Source: Holophagaceae bacterium
GTDB taxonomy: Bacteria > Acidobacteriota > Holophagae > Holophagales > Holophagaceae
Reading direction: 5' to 3'
Assembly (NCBI GenBank): GCA_003538615.1
Contig: DPRT01000018.1
Span: 4,055 to 14,386 of the forward strand
DNA length: 10,332 bases
The notes under the pieces: model-generated
Told to the model about the DNA's origin: nothing
What the model saw: the letters and a program-made list of their open reading frames with translations, nothing else
Databases searched by the model: none
Shown here: positions 1-6,412 of the stretch, one piece after another
How positions within the stretch are numbered: the first letter of the stretch is position 1
Layout: each line of letters opens with the position of its first letter
Translations under genes and position numbers: made by a program

Positions 1-1736
1 CCGGGGAAGGTCTCCACGGTGAGGGTGGCGAGGGCAGGCAGGTTCAGGGACACGGTCTGGCCTGCGGCCACGCTGAGGCTGCGGGTGTCCTTGTAGTAGT
101 GCTTCGCGCTCGCCAGGTCGATCTTGTGGGTGCCGGGAGGCAGCGGCAGCTTCGCACCGGGGGCGAGCTCACCCATGTCCTTGCCATCCACCTTCACGCG
201 CACAGCGAAGGCACCAGCCAGCTTGAGGACGCCGGGGGCATTGGGGTCCAGGGGGGGCTCCTGCCGGTTTTCGGCGGTGGTGGCCTCCTTCAGCTCGAAG
301 GTCCGGCCGCGGGGGACTTCGCCGGGACCAAAATCCGAGGCGTAGCCCAGCTGGTCCTTGGTCAGAGTCAGGCGGTGGGACTGGCCCTGGTTCCAGCGCA
401 CCGTGAGGGGAGTCACGCCCTCCAGGGGCTTCTCGTCCAGCACCACCGTGGCACCGGGAGGCACCGAATCGATCAGTTCCTCGGTAACGATGGGCTCCAG
501 GGGGAAGGTGGGCGGGGCTTCACCGACCTTGAAGGTGTAGGCCATGGGCCGGTGGCCCTTCAGCTCCAGGCGCAGGACGTCGCCAGCCTGGAGGGGCTGA
601 TTCATGGGCGTGGTGCCCACCGCCAGCTCGTTCACGAAGACTCTGGCGCCCGTGGGCTGGGAATCGATCTGGAGGCGCTCACCCCGGGGCCCCCGGAAGA
701 GGAACCAGCCCCCCACCGCCAGGACGGCCACCACGGCGGCGGAAAGCCAGATGCGGCCTGCCCCCCGGCGCGGGGCCGGTGGCACCATCATGGTCTCGTC
801 GAAGGACGTGGAGCGGATCTCCGGAATCGGGGAGTCTCCGCTCATCTTCAGGAGGCCCAGGAGTTCCCGGCGGTCCTCCTTGCCGAGGTCCACCACGGCG
901 TCCAGCAGGTCGCGCACGAAGGCTGTGCAGGTGGCATGACGATCCTCGGGTCGCTTGGACAGCACCTTGCCGAAGACCCGCCGCCACCCCTCGGGCAGCA
1001 TGCCCAGTACCGGCGGCTGCACCTCGATGGGCGGCTCGTTCACGATGCGGTAGAGGATGGTGTTGATGGAGGTGCCTGGGAACGGGGACTGGCCGCTCAT
1101 CAGCTCGAAGGCCAGCACGCCGAAGCTGAAGATGTCCGAGCGGCTGTCCACGGTGCCCTCGCGGATCTGCTCGGGGCTGGCGTAGCTGGGGGTGCCCAGG
1201 AAGGTGCCGGTCTGGGTGAGGCTGGCGTCTTCGCGCTTGGCGATGCCGAAGTCCATGAGCTTGGGCCGGCCGTCCTCGCCCACCATCACGTTGCCCGGCT
1301 TCACGTCGCGATGGACGATCCCCTTGGCGTGGGCGTGGTCCAGGGCCTCGGCGACGCCGGCGGCGATCCGGAGCTTCTCCCGGTTGGGCAGGGCGGCGCC
1401 CTCTTTCATCAGGCCGTCCAGGGGCTTGCCTGGCACGTACTCCATGGCCAGGAAGGGACCGTAGCCATCCTCCTCGCCCACGTCGTAGATGGCCACGATG
1501 CCCGGATGGTTCAGCAGCCCGGAGACCTCGGCCTCCCGCTGGAAGCGCATCAGGTGCTCGTGCTTGTCCGCCTCGGTCTTCACGGCGTCCAGCTTCATGA
1601 GCTTGATGGCCACCTTGCGCTTGATGCGGGGGTCCTCCGCAAGCACCACGCTGCCCATGGCTCCCGAGCCCAGAAGGCGGAGGACCTGGTAGCGGCCGAT
1701 GGTCTGGGGGAGGTTCAGGTGGTCGAGGTCGCCCAT
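1..1736 (-). CDS. Membrane Ser/Thr protein kinase with PEGA repeats (3' end outside window)
   Basis: This is a Hanks-type (PknB-like) serine/threonine kinase; 578 residues are in the window and the frame is still open at position 1. Residues about 15-275 form the kinase domain: glycine loop GSGAMGSV (23-30), VAIK lysine K45, likely helix-C glutamate E68, catalytic HRDVKPGN (142-149), DFG (162-164) and an APE variant, SPE (188-190). All catalytic residues are present, so it should be active. A linker leads to one membrane segment at about 329-348. Outside the membrane follow PEGA-type beta repeats at about 356-400, 421-465 and 510-568, with a fourth apparently starting at the edge (TLTVETFP). 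PEGA domains are thought to bind surface or envelope ligands. I chose the ATG at 1736 because AGGA (1745-1748) lies 8 nt upstream; an in-frame ATG at 1745 lacks a well-spaced site. The gene is divergent from the glycosyltransferase. Its substrates are unknown. Confidence 0.93.
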   Translation of the reverse strand, partial: MGDLDHLNLPQTIGRYQVLRLLGSGAMGSVVLAEDPRIKRKVAIKLMKLDAVKTEADKHEHLMRFQREAEVSGLLNHPGIVAIYDVGEEDGYGPFLAMEYVPGKPLDGLMKEGAALPNREKLRIAAGVAEALDHAHAKGIVHRDVKPGNVMVGEDGRPKLMDFGIAKREDASLTQTGTFLGTPSYASPEQIREGTVDSRSDIFSFGVLAFELMSGQSPFPGTSINTILYRIVNEPPIEVQPPVLGMLPEGWRRVFGKVLSKRPEDRHATCTAFVRDLLDAVVDLGKEDRRELLGLLKMSGDSPIPEIRSTSFDETMMVPPAPRRGAGRIWLSAAVVAVLAVGGWFLFRGPRGERLQIDSQPTGARVFVNELAVGTTPMNQPLQAGDVLRLELKGHRPMAYTFKVGEAPPTFPLEPIVTEELIDSVPPGATVVLDEKPLEGVTPLTVRWNQGQSHRLTLTKDQLGYASDFGPGEVPRGRTFELKEATTAENRQEPPLDPNAPGVLKLAGAFAVRVKVDGKDMGELAPGAKLPLPPGTHKIDLASAKHYYKDTRSLSVAAGQTVSLNLPALATLTVETFP

Positions 1737-1776
1737 GGTTGCCATCCTACCGGACGCATCGGAGATGAGGCGGTAG

Positions 1777-1804
1777 ATTGTTAGGTTTTTCGTGGATTTT
1801 CCAA
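1777..1804 (-). promoter_or_regulatory. Possible sigma70-like promoter for the kinase gene
   Basis: On the minus strand, TTGGAA (1804-1799, 4 of 6 matches to TTGACA) and AACAAT (1782-1777, 4 of 6 matches to TATAAT) are separated by 16 nt. They lie 40-70 nt upstream of the kinase start, in an AT-richer patch of an otherwise GC-rich region. The match is weak and rests on sequence alone. Confidence 0.25.
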
Positions 1805-1825
1805 TCACTCCTGCCACACTATAAG
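1797..1825 (+). promoter_or_regulatory. Possible sigma70-like promoter for the glycosyltransferase run
   Basis: TATAAG (1820-1825, 5 of 6 matches to the -10 consensus) lies 17 nt after TTTTCC (1797-1802), a poor -35 match. Transcription would begin near 1832, giving a leader of about 30 nt that includes the ribosome binding site at 1848-1853. The -35 element overlaps that of the putative opposing kinase promoter. The -10 box is convincing; the -35 box is not. Confidence 0.38.
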
Positions 1826-1847
1826 CAGGCCTGCTGACCCGGGCTGT

Positions 1848-1853
1848 GGGAGG
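1848..1853 (+). promoter_or_regulatory. Ribosome binding site GGGAGG of the glycosyltransferase
   Basis: This strong Shine-Dalgarno match lies 8 nt before a GTG (1862) and 11 nt before an ATG (1865) in the same frame. The spacing slightly favours GTG and the codon favours ATG. The two possible proteins differ by one residue. Confidence 0.6.
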
Positions 1854-1861
1854 TTTATTCC

Positions 1862-3388
1862 GTGATGGACGTCGTCAAGACCATCGTGCTCGGCACCTAC
1901 TTCACGCTGCTCACCATCCTGAGCGTCTATGGGGCCCACCGCCTCTGGATGCTGCTGCTCTACTACCGCCACAAGAAGGACGTGCCTCAGCCCAAGGGCG
2001 ATGCCAGCTACCTTCCGGTGGTCACGGTGCAGCTGGCGGTGTTCAACGAGATGAACGTCATCGAGCGCCTCATGGACCATGTCGTGAAGATGGACTGGCC
2101 CAAGGAGAAGCTTGAGATCCAGGTGCTGGACGACTCCACGGACGAGACCATCAAGGTGGCCAGCGCCGTGGTGGACCGGTACAAGGCCCTGGGCTTCGAC
2201 ATCCATTACCTCCACCGCACGGATCGCACGGGCTTCAAGGCCGGCGCCCTCTCCGAAGGCCTCAAGGTCGCCAAGGGCGAGCTGGTGGCCATGTTCGATG
2301 CAGACTTCCTGCCCACCGAGGATTTCCTCCGCAAGGCCGTGCCCCACTTCGCCGACGGAAAGGTGGCCTTCGTCCAGGGCTGCTGGGCCCACCTGAACCG
2401 CGAGTTCTCCCTGCTCACGCAGGTGCAGGCCATCCTGCTCGATGGCCATTTTGTCTTCGAGCACACGGCCCGCCACCGGTCCCATGCCTTCTTCAACTTC
2501 AGCGGCACCGCAGGCATGTGGCGGGTCGCCGCCATCGCCGACGCCGGCGGCTGGGAACACGACACCATCACCGAGGACGCGGATCTCTCCTACCGCGCCC
2601 AGCTCAAGGGCTGGAAGGGCGTCTACCTCAAGGATCTGGTGGTACCCGCCGAGCTGCCCGTGGAGGTCAATGCCTTCAAGAGCCAGCAGCACCGCTGGGC
2701 CAAGGGCAACGCCCAGGTCATCCGCAAGCTCATGACCACCATCTGGAAGTCCAACGAAAGCCTGCACACCAAGCTGGAGTGCTGGTTCCACCTCACGGCC
2801 AACTGCAACTACATGCTGATGGTGGTGCTCTCCGTGATCATGGTTCCCGCCATGATCTTCCGGGCCGGCACGCCCGTGCATGTCCTGCTGCTCACGGACG
2901 GCCCCTTCTTCCTGCTGAACGCGGTGAGCGTGGGCCTCTATTTCGGTCTTTCGCAGAAGGAACTGACGGACAACACCGGCTGGACGAAGCGCCTGAAGTA
3001 CATCCCCGGCCTCATGGGCCTGGGCATCGGCTTGGCCTTGAACCAGGCCAAGGCTGTGCTGGAAGGTTTCTTCACCGACGACAAGGAGTTCAAGCGCACC
3101 CCCAAGTACGGCGTGGACGCGAGCGGCAAGTCCGTCACCAAGCGCGCCTACAAGGTGCCCAAGAGCCTCATGACCTTCCTGGAGCTGGGCTTCGCCATCT
3201 ACTACTTCGGCGCGGTGCTTGTGGCCATCTACCTCCGCAAGTGGGCTTCGGTGCCCTTCCTCTGGCTCTTCTTCAGCGGCTTCTCCTACATGAGCATCCT
3301 GTCCCTGGCCGACGTGAAGCTGTTCCGCCGCCTCGCCATGGATGAACCCGCCGACGACGCCCAGAGCGCCGCGAACTTCGTCCAGTAG
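1862..3388 (+). CDS. Family 2 processive glycosyltransferase, membrane-bound (CslA/cellulose-synthase-like)
   Basis: This 508-residue inverting GT2 enzyme probably polymerises a beta-linked polysaccharide from a nucleotide sugar at the cytoplasmic membrane. An N-terminal membrane helix (about 8-33) is followed by the catalytic domain (about 50-290) with the processive-synthase signature: DDSTDET (90-96), the metal-binding DAD (146-148), TED (237-239, general base D239) and QQHRW (275-279), the QxxRW motif. Membrane segments follow at about 312-335, 343-366, 376-396, 441-461 and 465-487. Overall shape and length resemble bacterial relatives of plant CslA glucomannan synthases and curdlan or cellulose synthases, but there is no PilZ domain and no neighbouring BcsB, BcsC or BcsZ-type gene. 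Sugar specificity cannot be read from the sequence; ceramide-glucosyltransferase-like activity is a less likely alternative. It is the first gene of the plus-strand run, and its divergent neighbour is the PEGA kinase. Confidence 0.9.
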   Translation: MMDVVKTIVLGTYFTLLTILSVYGAHRLWMLLLYYRHKKDVPQPKGDASYLPVVTVQLAVFNEMNVIERLMDHVVKMDWPKEKLEIQVLDDSTDETIKVASAVVDRYKALGFDIHYLHRTDRTGFKAGALSEGLKVAKGELVAMFDADFLPTEDFLRKAVPHFADGKVAFVQGCWAHLNREFSLLTQVQAILLDGHFVFEHTARHRSHAFFNFSGTAGMWRVAAIADAGGWEHDTITEDADLSYRAQLKGWKGVYLKDLVVPAELPVEVNAFKSQQHRWAKGNAQVIRKLMTTIWKSNESLHTKLECWFHLTANCNYMLMVVLSVIMVPAMIFRAGTPVHVLLLTDGPFFLLNAVSVGLYFGLSQKELTDNTGWTKRLKYIPGLMGLGIGLALNQAKAVLEGFFTDDKEFKRTPKYGVDASGKSVTKRAYKVPKSLMTFLELGFAIYYFGAVLVAIYLRKWASVPFLWLFFSGFSYMSILSLADVKLFRRLAMDEPADDAQSAANFVQ

Positions 3389-3410
3389 GCTTTCCGGCCG
3401 ATAGGGGACC

Positions 3411-3719
3411 ATGGCTCGCCCAGCGGTCCGCCCAGGATCCACCCGCCCCCGCGCCGCCGCCCTGCGGTACCGGCCGGAGGCACCCTTCCAGGACGCGGCA
3501 CCCCGCCTTGTCGCCAAGGGCCAGGGCCTCCTCGCGGAGCGCATCCTGGCCCTGGCCAAGGAGAACGGAGTCCTCGTGTCGAAGGACCCGGACCTGCTGG
3601 CCGCCCTGGAGCCCCTGGACCTGGACCGCATCATCCCCCCGGAGCTCTTCCAGGCCGTGGCCGTGCTGCTGGCCACCCTCTACCGGGCCAACAAGGGCCT
3701 CGCCCCGCCCCCTTCCTGA
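3411..3719 (+). CDS. Stand-alone FlhB C-terminal-domain-like protein (FlhX/EscU family)
   Basis: This 102-residue protein matches the cytoplasmic C-terminal domain of FlhB/YscU, the substrate-specificity switch of flagellar and type III export. Residues 16-95 carry the family pattern: AALRYRPE (16-23), PRLVAKG (31-37), LAERILALAKENGV (41-54), an aspartate-proline at 59-60, and IIPPELFQAVAVLLATLY (74-91). In FlhB the ALRY strand directly follows the autocleaving NPTH motif. Here that position reads TRPR (11-14), so self-cleavage is not expected, and the membrane half of FlhB is absent. Known stand-alone homologues (FlhX-type) can substitute for the cleaved FlhB tail; whether this one acts in export is inference, since no flagellar gene is in the window. 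AGGGG (3403-3407) is only 3 nt from the ATG, a tight spacing. The gene begins 22 nt after the glycosyltransferase. Confidence 0.82.
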   Translation: MARPAVRPGSTRPRAAALRYRPEAPFQDAAPRLVAKGQGLLAERILALAKENGVLVSKDPDLLAALEPLDLDRIIPPELFQAVAVLLATLYRANKGLAPPPS

Positions 3720-3729
3720 ACCGCCGACG

Positions 3730-4581
3730 ATGATCGATCTCCACTGCCACACCCTCCACTCCGACGGCACGGATACGCCTGAAGCCCTGGCCCTGCTCGG
3801 GGACGAGGCCCGGCTCACAGCCCTCTGCCTTACGGACCACGACACCCTGGGCGGCATTCCCGCCTTCCTGGCCATGCAGCCCCGGGTAAAGACCCGGCTG
3901 CTGGCGGGCACCGAACTGAGCTGCCGGTTCCTGGGGCGGTCGCTGCATGTGCTGGGGCTTCTGGTGGACCCCGCCGATGCCCGCTTCCAGGCCCGCCTTG
4001 AAGAGCTGCGCGGGCGGCGCGAGGATCGGAATCGGCGCATGATCCTCCGCCTGGCGGAGCTGGGCTGCCCCATCACCCATGAGGAGGTCCAGGCCCAGGC
4101 GGGCACCCCCCTGCTCTCCCGCGTCCACTTCGCCAAGGCCTTGGCCGCCCGGGGATTCGTGCGCCGGGCGCCGGAGGCCTTCGAACGCCTCATCGGGGAC
4201 GACTGCCCTGGTTTCGTGCCACGGGAAGAGCTGAGCCCCGCCGAGGCGGCCCGCTGGATCCGCGAGGCCGGCGGCGTGCCCGTGGTGGCTCACCCCGGCC
4301 GCTTCGCCGGGGGCGGCTTCCGCTGGGACGAGGCGATGCGGGACCTCCAGGCTGAGGGCCTCGAGGGCCTGGAGGGCTACTACGGCGAGTACCGGGCGGC
4401 GGAGCAGAAATACTTCGTGGCCCTGGGCCAGCGGCTCAGCATGGTGGTCACGGGCGGCAGCGATTACCACGGAACCCACAAGCCCGGCCTCCGCCTGGGC
4501 AGCGGGCGGGGCGGCCTGAAGGTGCCGGATGATCTGCTGGAGAAGCTGGAAACACAGCAAAGACTTGGCACTTACCGTTAG
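3730..4581 (+). CDS. PHP-domain phosphoesterase (YciV/RNase AM-like)
   Basis: This 283-residue metal-dependent phosphoesterase belongs to the PHP superfamily, close to the YciV/RNase AM group. Members remove 3' phosphates from nucleoside 3',5'-bisphosphates or degrade short RNA 5' to 3'. The full set of trinuclear-site ligands is visible: HCH (5-7), D12, DHD (36-38), E62, H73, H133, H188 in AHPGR and DYH (245-247). An inserted helical region lies at about 85-170, as in the family. The start is the ATG opening MIDLHCH, the normal N-terminus, 10 nt after the preceding stop. No Shine-Dalgarno is evident, so translational coupling to the FlhB-like gene is likely. The exact substrate (pAp, oligoribonucleotides or rRNA 5' ends) is not decidable from sequence, although the downstream TruA suits an RNA role. 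Confidence 0.88.
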   Translation: MIDLHCHTLHSDGTDTPEALALLGDEARLTALCLTDHDTLGGIPAFLAMQPRVKTRLLAGTELSCRFLGRSLHVLGLLVDPADARFQARLEELRGRREDRNRRMILRLAELGCPITHEEVQAQAGTPLLSRVHFAKALAARGFVRRAPEAFERLIGDDCPGFVPREELSPAEAARWIREAGGVPVVAHPGRFAGGGFRWDEAMRDLQAEGLEGLEGYYGEYRAAEQKYFVALGQRLSMVVTGGSDYHGTHKPGLRLGSGRGGLKVPDDLLEKLETQQRLGTYR

Positions 4582-4612
4582 GAACCGATAGGCTGAATGC
4601 CACGAGGCTGCC

Positions 4613-5011
4613 ATGTCCGAACGGATTCTTCTGGTTGAAGACGATCCCATCAACGTCAAATTCATCCAGACGGTGCTTGTAAAAAAAGGCGGATACGAAG
4701 TCCTGGTTTCGGAAGAAGTCGAGGAAATCCTCCGCCTGGCGAGGGAAGCCGACCTGAAGGCCGTGATCATGGATGTGAGCCTGTCCCGGTCGAGCTACCA
4801 GGGCCAGAAGGTGGACGGCATCTTCATCACCCAGCTGCTCAAGAAGGACGAGGCCACCCGGCATATTCCGGTGCTGCTGGCCACGGCCCATGCCATGTTC
4901 GGCGACCGGGAGAAATACCTGGAACTGACTGGCGCCGAGGGCTACATCGCCAAGCCCATCCACGACCCCGCCGCACTCATCGAGGCCGTGAAGGCCATCA
5001 CCGGGAGCTGA
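4613..5011 (+). CDS. Single-domain response regulator (receiver only)
   Basis: This 132-residue CheY/DivK-type receiver has no output domain. The acidic pair D10-D11, phospho-acceptor D54, T91 and K114 (KP motif 114-115) are all present, so phosphorylation by a histidine kinase is expected. The loop after D54 is longer than usual: about 15 residues separate D54 from the DG pair ending at G69, against about 8 in CheY, and it contains SRSSYQGQKVDG. A GAGG site (4604-4607) lies 5 nt before the ATG. The gene starts 31 nt after the PHP gene and ends 3 nt before truA. No histidine kinase is encoded nearby, so its partner and output are unknown; it could act by protein-protein contact as DivK does. 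Confidence 0.9.
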   Translation: MSERILLVEDDPINVKFIQTVLVKKGGYEVLVSEEVEEILRLAREADLKAVIMDVSLSRSSYQGQKVDGIFITQLLKKDEATRHIPVLLATAHAMFGDREKYLELTGAEGYIAKPIHDPAALIEAVKAITGS

Positions 5012-5014
5012 GGA

Positions 5015-5845
5015 ATGGCCGCGAAACCCGCACCCTTCGCCGCCTTCCGCCTGCTGGTGGAATACGACGGCAGCCGCTTCCAGGGCTGGCAGAAACAGGG
5101 ACCGAAACAGTCCCGGGAAGGCGTCCGCACCGTGGCCGGCAGCCTGGAGCACGCCATCCACGAGGCCGGCCTGAAGCTGGTCTACCTGGGCGGCGCGGGC
5201 CGCACGGATGCCGGCGTCCATGCCCTGGGCCAGGTGGCCCACCTGCACCTGGAGGCCAAGGGTGCCCCCCGCCCCGGAGAGCTGCGCCGCATTCTGGAGT
5301 CCGCCCTGCCCCAGGACATCGCCCTCCGCGATGTGCGCACCTGTCCGCCCCGCTTCCACGCCCGGCATGACGCCGCGGACCGCACCTACCAGTATCAGAT
5401 CAGCCGCCGCCGCAGCGCCTTCGGCAAGCCCTGGATCTGGTGGGTGAAGCGTCCCCTGGACCTGGACCGCCTGGCCAAGGCCTGGAGCGCCTTCGAGGGT
5501 GACCAGGATCTGAGCGCCTTCGCGGACCTGGATTCCGAGGAGGATGGCCGGAGCCGGATTTTCCGCTGCGAAACCGCCGAGAGCGGCTCGCTCATCCTGC
5601 TGCGCGTGCGGGCCACCCACTTCTTCCGCCGCCAGGTGCGCCGCATGGTGGGCGCGGCCGTGGCCTGCGCCATGGGCGAGGAGGAGCCCCGCCGGGTCCA
5701 GGAGGACCTCCGCAACCCCACCGAGGCCGCCAACCTCTACTGGGGGGCCAAGGCCGCCCCGGCCTCGGGCCTGTTCCTGGAAGCCGTGCGCTATCCCGGC
5801 GATCCCGAGCCGACGCCCCTGCGCCCCACGATCTTCGTACCCTGA
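5015..5845 (+). CDS. truA: tRNA pseudouridine(38-40) synthase TruA
   Basis: TruA converts uridines 38, 39 and 40 in the anticodon stem of several tRNAs to pseudouridine. The 276-residue length fits the family. Visible signatures are VEYDGSRFQGWQ (15-26), the catalytic motif GRTDAGVHA (62-70) with nucleophile D65, FHARHDAADRTYQY (in the middle of the protein), and the C-terminal block FFRRQVRRMVG followed by SGLFLEAVRYPG. Between the GWQ motif and the RTV segment there are about six more residues than in E. coli TruA (GPKQSREGV), and RTVQG reads RTVAG. These are probably lineage variation. The start follows the response regulator stop by 3 nt, with GGGAG 7 nt and GAGG 2 nt upstream, so the two genes are very probably cotranscribed and coupled. 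Confidence 0.96.
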   Translation: MAAKPAPFAAFRLLVEYDGSRFQGWQKQGPKQSREGVRTVAGSLEHAIHEAGLKLVYLGGAGRTDAGVHALGQVAHLHLEAKGAPRPGELRRILESALPQDIALRDVRTCPPRFHARHDAADRTYQYQISRRRSAFGKPWIWWVKRPLDLDRLAKAWSAFEGDQDLSAFADLDSEEDGRSRIFRCETAESGSLILLRVRATHFFRRQVRRMVGAAVACAMGEEEPRRVQEDLRNPTEAANLYWGAKAAPASGLFLEAVRYPGDPEPTPLRPTIFVP

Positions 5846-5854
5846 GGACGCCCG

Positions 5855-6412
5855 ATGCTGACCCGTGACGAAGCCTGGACCCTGCTCTGCGCGTGGACGC
5901 CATCGGACAAGCTCCGGACCCATGCCCGGGCGGTGGAGCTGGTCATGCGCGACCTGGCCGCGAAGCTGGGAAAGGATGTGGAGCGCTTCGGACTGGCGGG
6001 CCTGCTTCACGATGCGGACTACGACAGCTGGCCCGAGGAGCATCCGAAGCGCATCGTCGCCTGGCTGCGGGAACGCGGCGACGAAGACCTGGCCCACGCC
6101 ATCAGCGCCCACTACACCCGCTGGAACGTGCCCTACGATCACCTTCTGGACAAGGCCCTCCTGGCCTCGGACGAGATCACCGGCTTCGTCATGGCCTGCG
6201 CGCTGGTGCGGCCCACCCGCACCGAGGGCCTGGAGCCCAGGAGCGTGAAGAAGAAACTCAAGGACAGGGCCTTCGCCGCGGGCGTGGACCGCTTCGAAGT
6301 GGCCGAGGGCTTCCGCATGCTCATGGAAGCCGTGGGCGGCACCGAGGACGAGCATCTGGCCCGCATCATCGCCGTGCTGAACGAGCACCGCGCGGAACTC
6401 GGCCTGATCTAG
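5855..6412 (+). CDS. HD-domain protein, putative metal-dependent phosphohydrolase
   Basis: This 185-residue protein contains an HD fold. The metal ligands H23 (RTHARAVE), H52-D53 (LLHDADYD) and D106 (ASDEITG) are in the right order and spacing, with extra histidines H81 and H86 typical of the HDIG-type subgroup. The region about 110-185 is helical and lacks a recognisable second domain. Homologues are usually annotated only as HD-domain or HDIG proteins; the substrate, a nucleotide or phospho-compound, is unknown. There is no GYP motif or sensor domain, so cyclic-di-GMP hydrolysis is not indicated. GAGG (5844-5847) overlaps the truA stop and sits 7 nt before the ATG, which indicates tight coupling. 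The stop TAG (6410-6412) shares CTAG with the stop of the convergent capA-like gene. Confidence 0.87.
   Translation: MLTRDEAWTLLCAWTPSDKLRTHARAVELVMRDLAAKLGKDVERFGLAGLLHDADYDSWPEEHPKRIVAWLRERGDEDLAHAISAHYTRWNVPYDHLLDKALLASDEITGFVMACALVRPTRTEGLEPRSVKKKLKDRAFAAGVDRFEVAEGFRMLMEAVGGTEDEHLARIIAVLNEHRAELGLI

Noticed and set aside
99..1784. A 561-codon plus-strand open frame opposite the kinase
   Set aside because: The minus strand encodes a full kinase domain with all catalytic motifs. The plus-strand frame is its mirror and crosses the kinase promoter region.
1805..3676. A 620-codon minus-strand open frame opposite the glycosyltransferase
   Set aside because: The plus-strand frame has complete GT2 motifs; the antisense product is rich in His, Gly, Val and Glu without any recognisable domain.
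4565..4594. Promoter-like TTGGCA and GATAGG/TAGGCT boxes just before the response regulator
   Set aside because: The -10 matches are poor (about 3 of 6) and the gene is close behind the PHP gene, so cotranscription explains it equally well.
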